A DNA stretch of 5,006 nt. Source: Chloroflexota bacterium (GTDB lineage Bacteria > Chloroflexota > Dehalococcoidia > SZUA-161 > SpSt-899). The DNA is taken from assembly GCA_018657655.1 (NCBI GenBank), contig JABHWQ010000118.1:1-5006 (forward strand), read 5' to 3'. The notes beneath the pieces are model-generated. The model had not been told where the DNA came from. It saw only the letters and a list, made by a program, of their open reading frames with translations, and searched no databases. Below are positions 4,853-5,006 of this stretch, one piece after another. The first letter of the stretch is position 1, and every line of letters starts with the position of its first letter. The position numbers were made by a program, and so were the translations under genes.

Positions 4853-5006
4853 ATGGGAAACGATGGTAAGGGTTCTGGTTTTTTTGGTGGATTTATCCTT
4901 GGGGGGATCATCGGTGCTATTGCGGCATTCTTCCTTTCACAAAAAGGCGGCAGGGATTCTTTTAGGTCGAAGTTCAGTGAAGCAGTGTCCCATGTCAGGG
5001 AAACCA
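4853..5006 (+). CDS. YtxH-like glycine-rich membrane protein, N-terminal part
   Basis: The first 51 residues are visible; the gene runs off the right edge. It begins MGNDGKGSGFF and continues into a Gly-rich hydrophobic helix, GGFILGGIIGAIAAFFLS (about 12-29), with glycine-zipper GxxxG spacing. A basic turn, QKGGRDSFRSKFSEAVSHV, and the start of a helical tail follow. This is the usual plan of YtxH/GvpP-type proteins, small membrane-anchored proteins often linked to envelope stress and of no established biochemical role. The ATG follows the previous stop by two bases, and AGGGGAAG (4838-4845) serves as its ribosome binding site. The two genes are probably co-translated, and the two proteins may act together at the membrane (inference). 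Confidence 0.8.
   Translation, partial: MGNDGKGSGFFGGFILGGIIGAIAAFFLSQKGGRDSFRSKFSEAVSHVRET

Overview
The window is an ordinary bacterial chromosome segment of moderate GC. It looks like Chloroflexota, most likely a Dehalococcoidia-type lineage. That guess rests on three things: a CTC-type L25 with a long Ala/Glu tail, a divergent EF-G paralog, and an S41 lipoprotein followed by a single-TM/YtxH pair. A clostridial or other Gram-positive-like source cannot be excluded without a search.

Layout. Positions 1-~315 hold the 5' end of a decayed IS4-type insertion sequence on the minus strand. Its transposase reading frame is broken by stops and frameshifts, and a perfect 17-bp inverted repeat covers its ribosome binding site. 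Positions 348-3119 hold a minus-strand translation operon: first a divergent EF-G-like GTPase (685 aa), then ribosomal protein L25/CTC (219 aa). Positions 3120-3361 are a divergent control region. It contains a good sigma70-type promoter for the EF-G/L25 operon, a roughly 148-nt leader with three predicted hairpins, and an overlapping plus-strand promoter candidate for the next gene. Positions 3362-4507 (plus) encode an S41 C-terminal processing peptidase with a lipoprotein signal. From 4519 there is a promoter and then a small operon: a single-pass membrane protein (92 aa) and a YtxH-like glycine-rich membrane protein that runs off the end of the window.

How the genes fit together. The minus-strand pair is a translation module, one factor acting on the ribosome and one protein binding 5S rRNA. 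The plus-strand genes are envelope functions: a lipid-anchored processing protease, then two small membrane-anchored proteins. The two units diverge from promoters whose -35 boxes share the same bases, so their expression may be coupled. The L25 end of the operon reads directly toward the IS remnant, which is the situation in which a hairpin over the transposase ribosome binding site would block accidental transposase synthesis.

I see no CRISPR array, toxin-antitoxin pair, defence system or complete RNA gene. The most interesting parts are the structured leader and overlapping promoters at 3120-3330, and the IS remnant with its RBS-sequestering hairpin.
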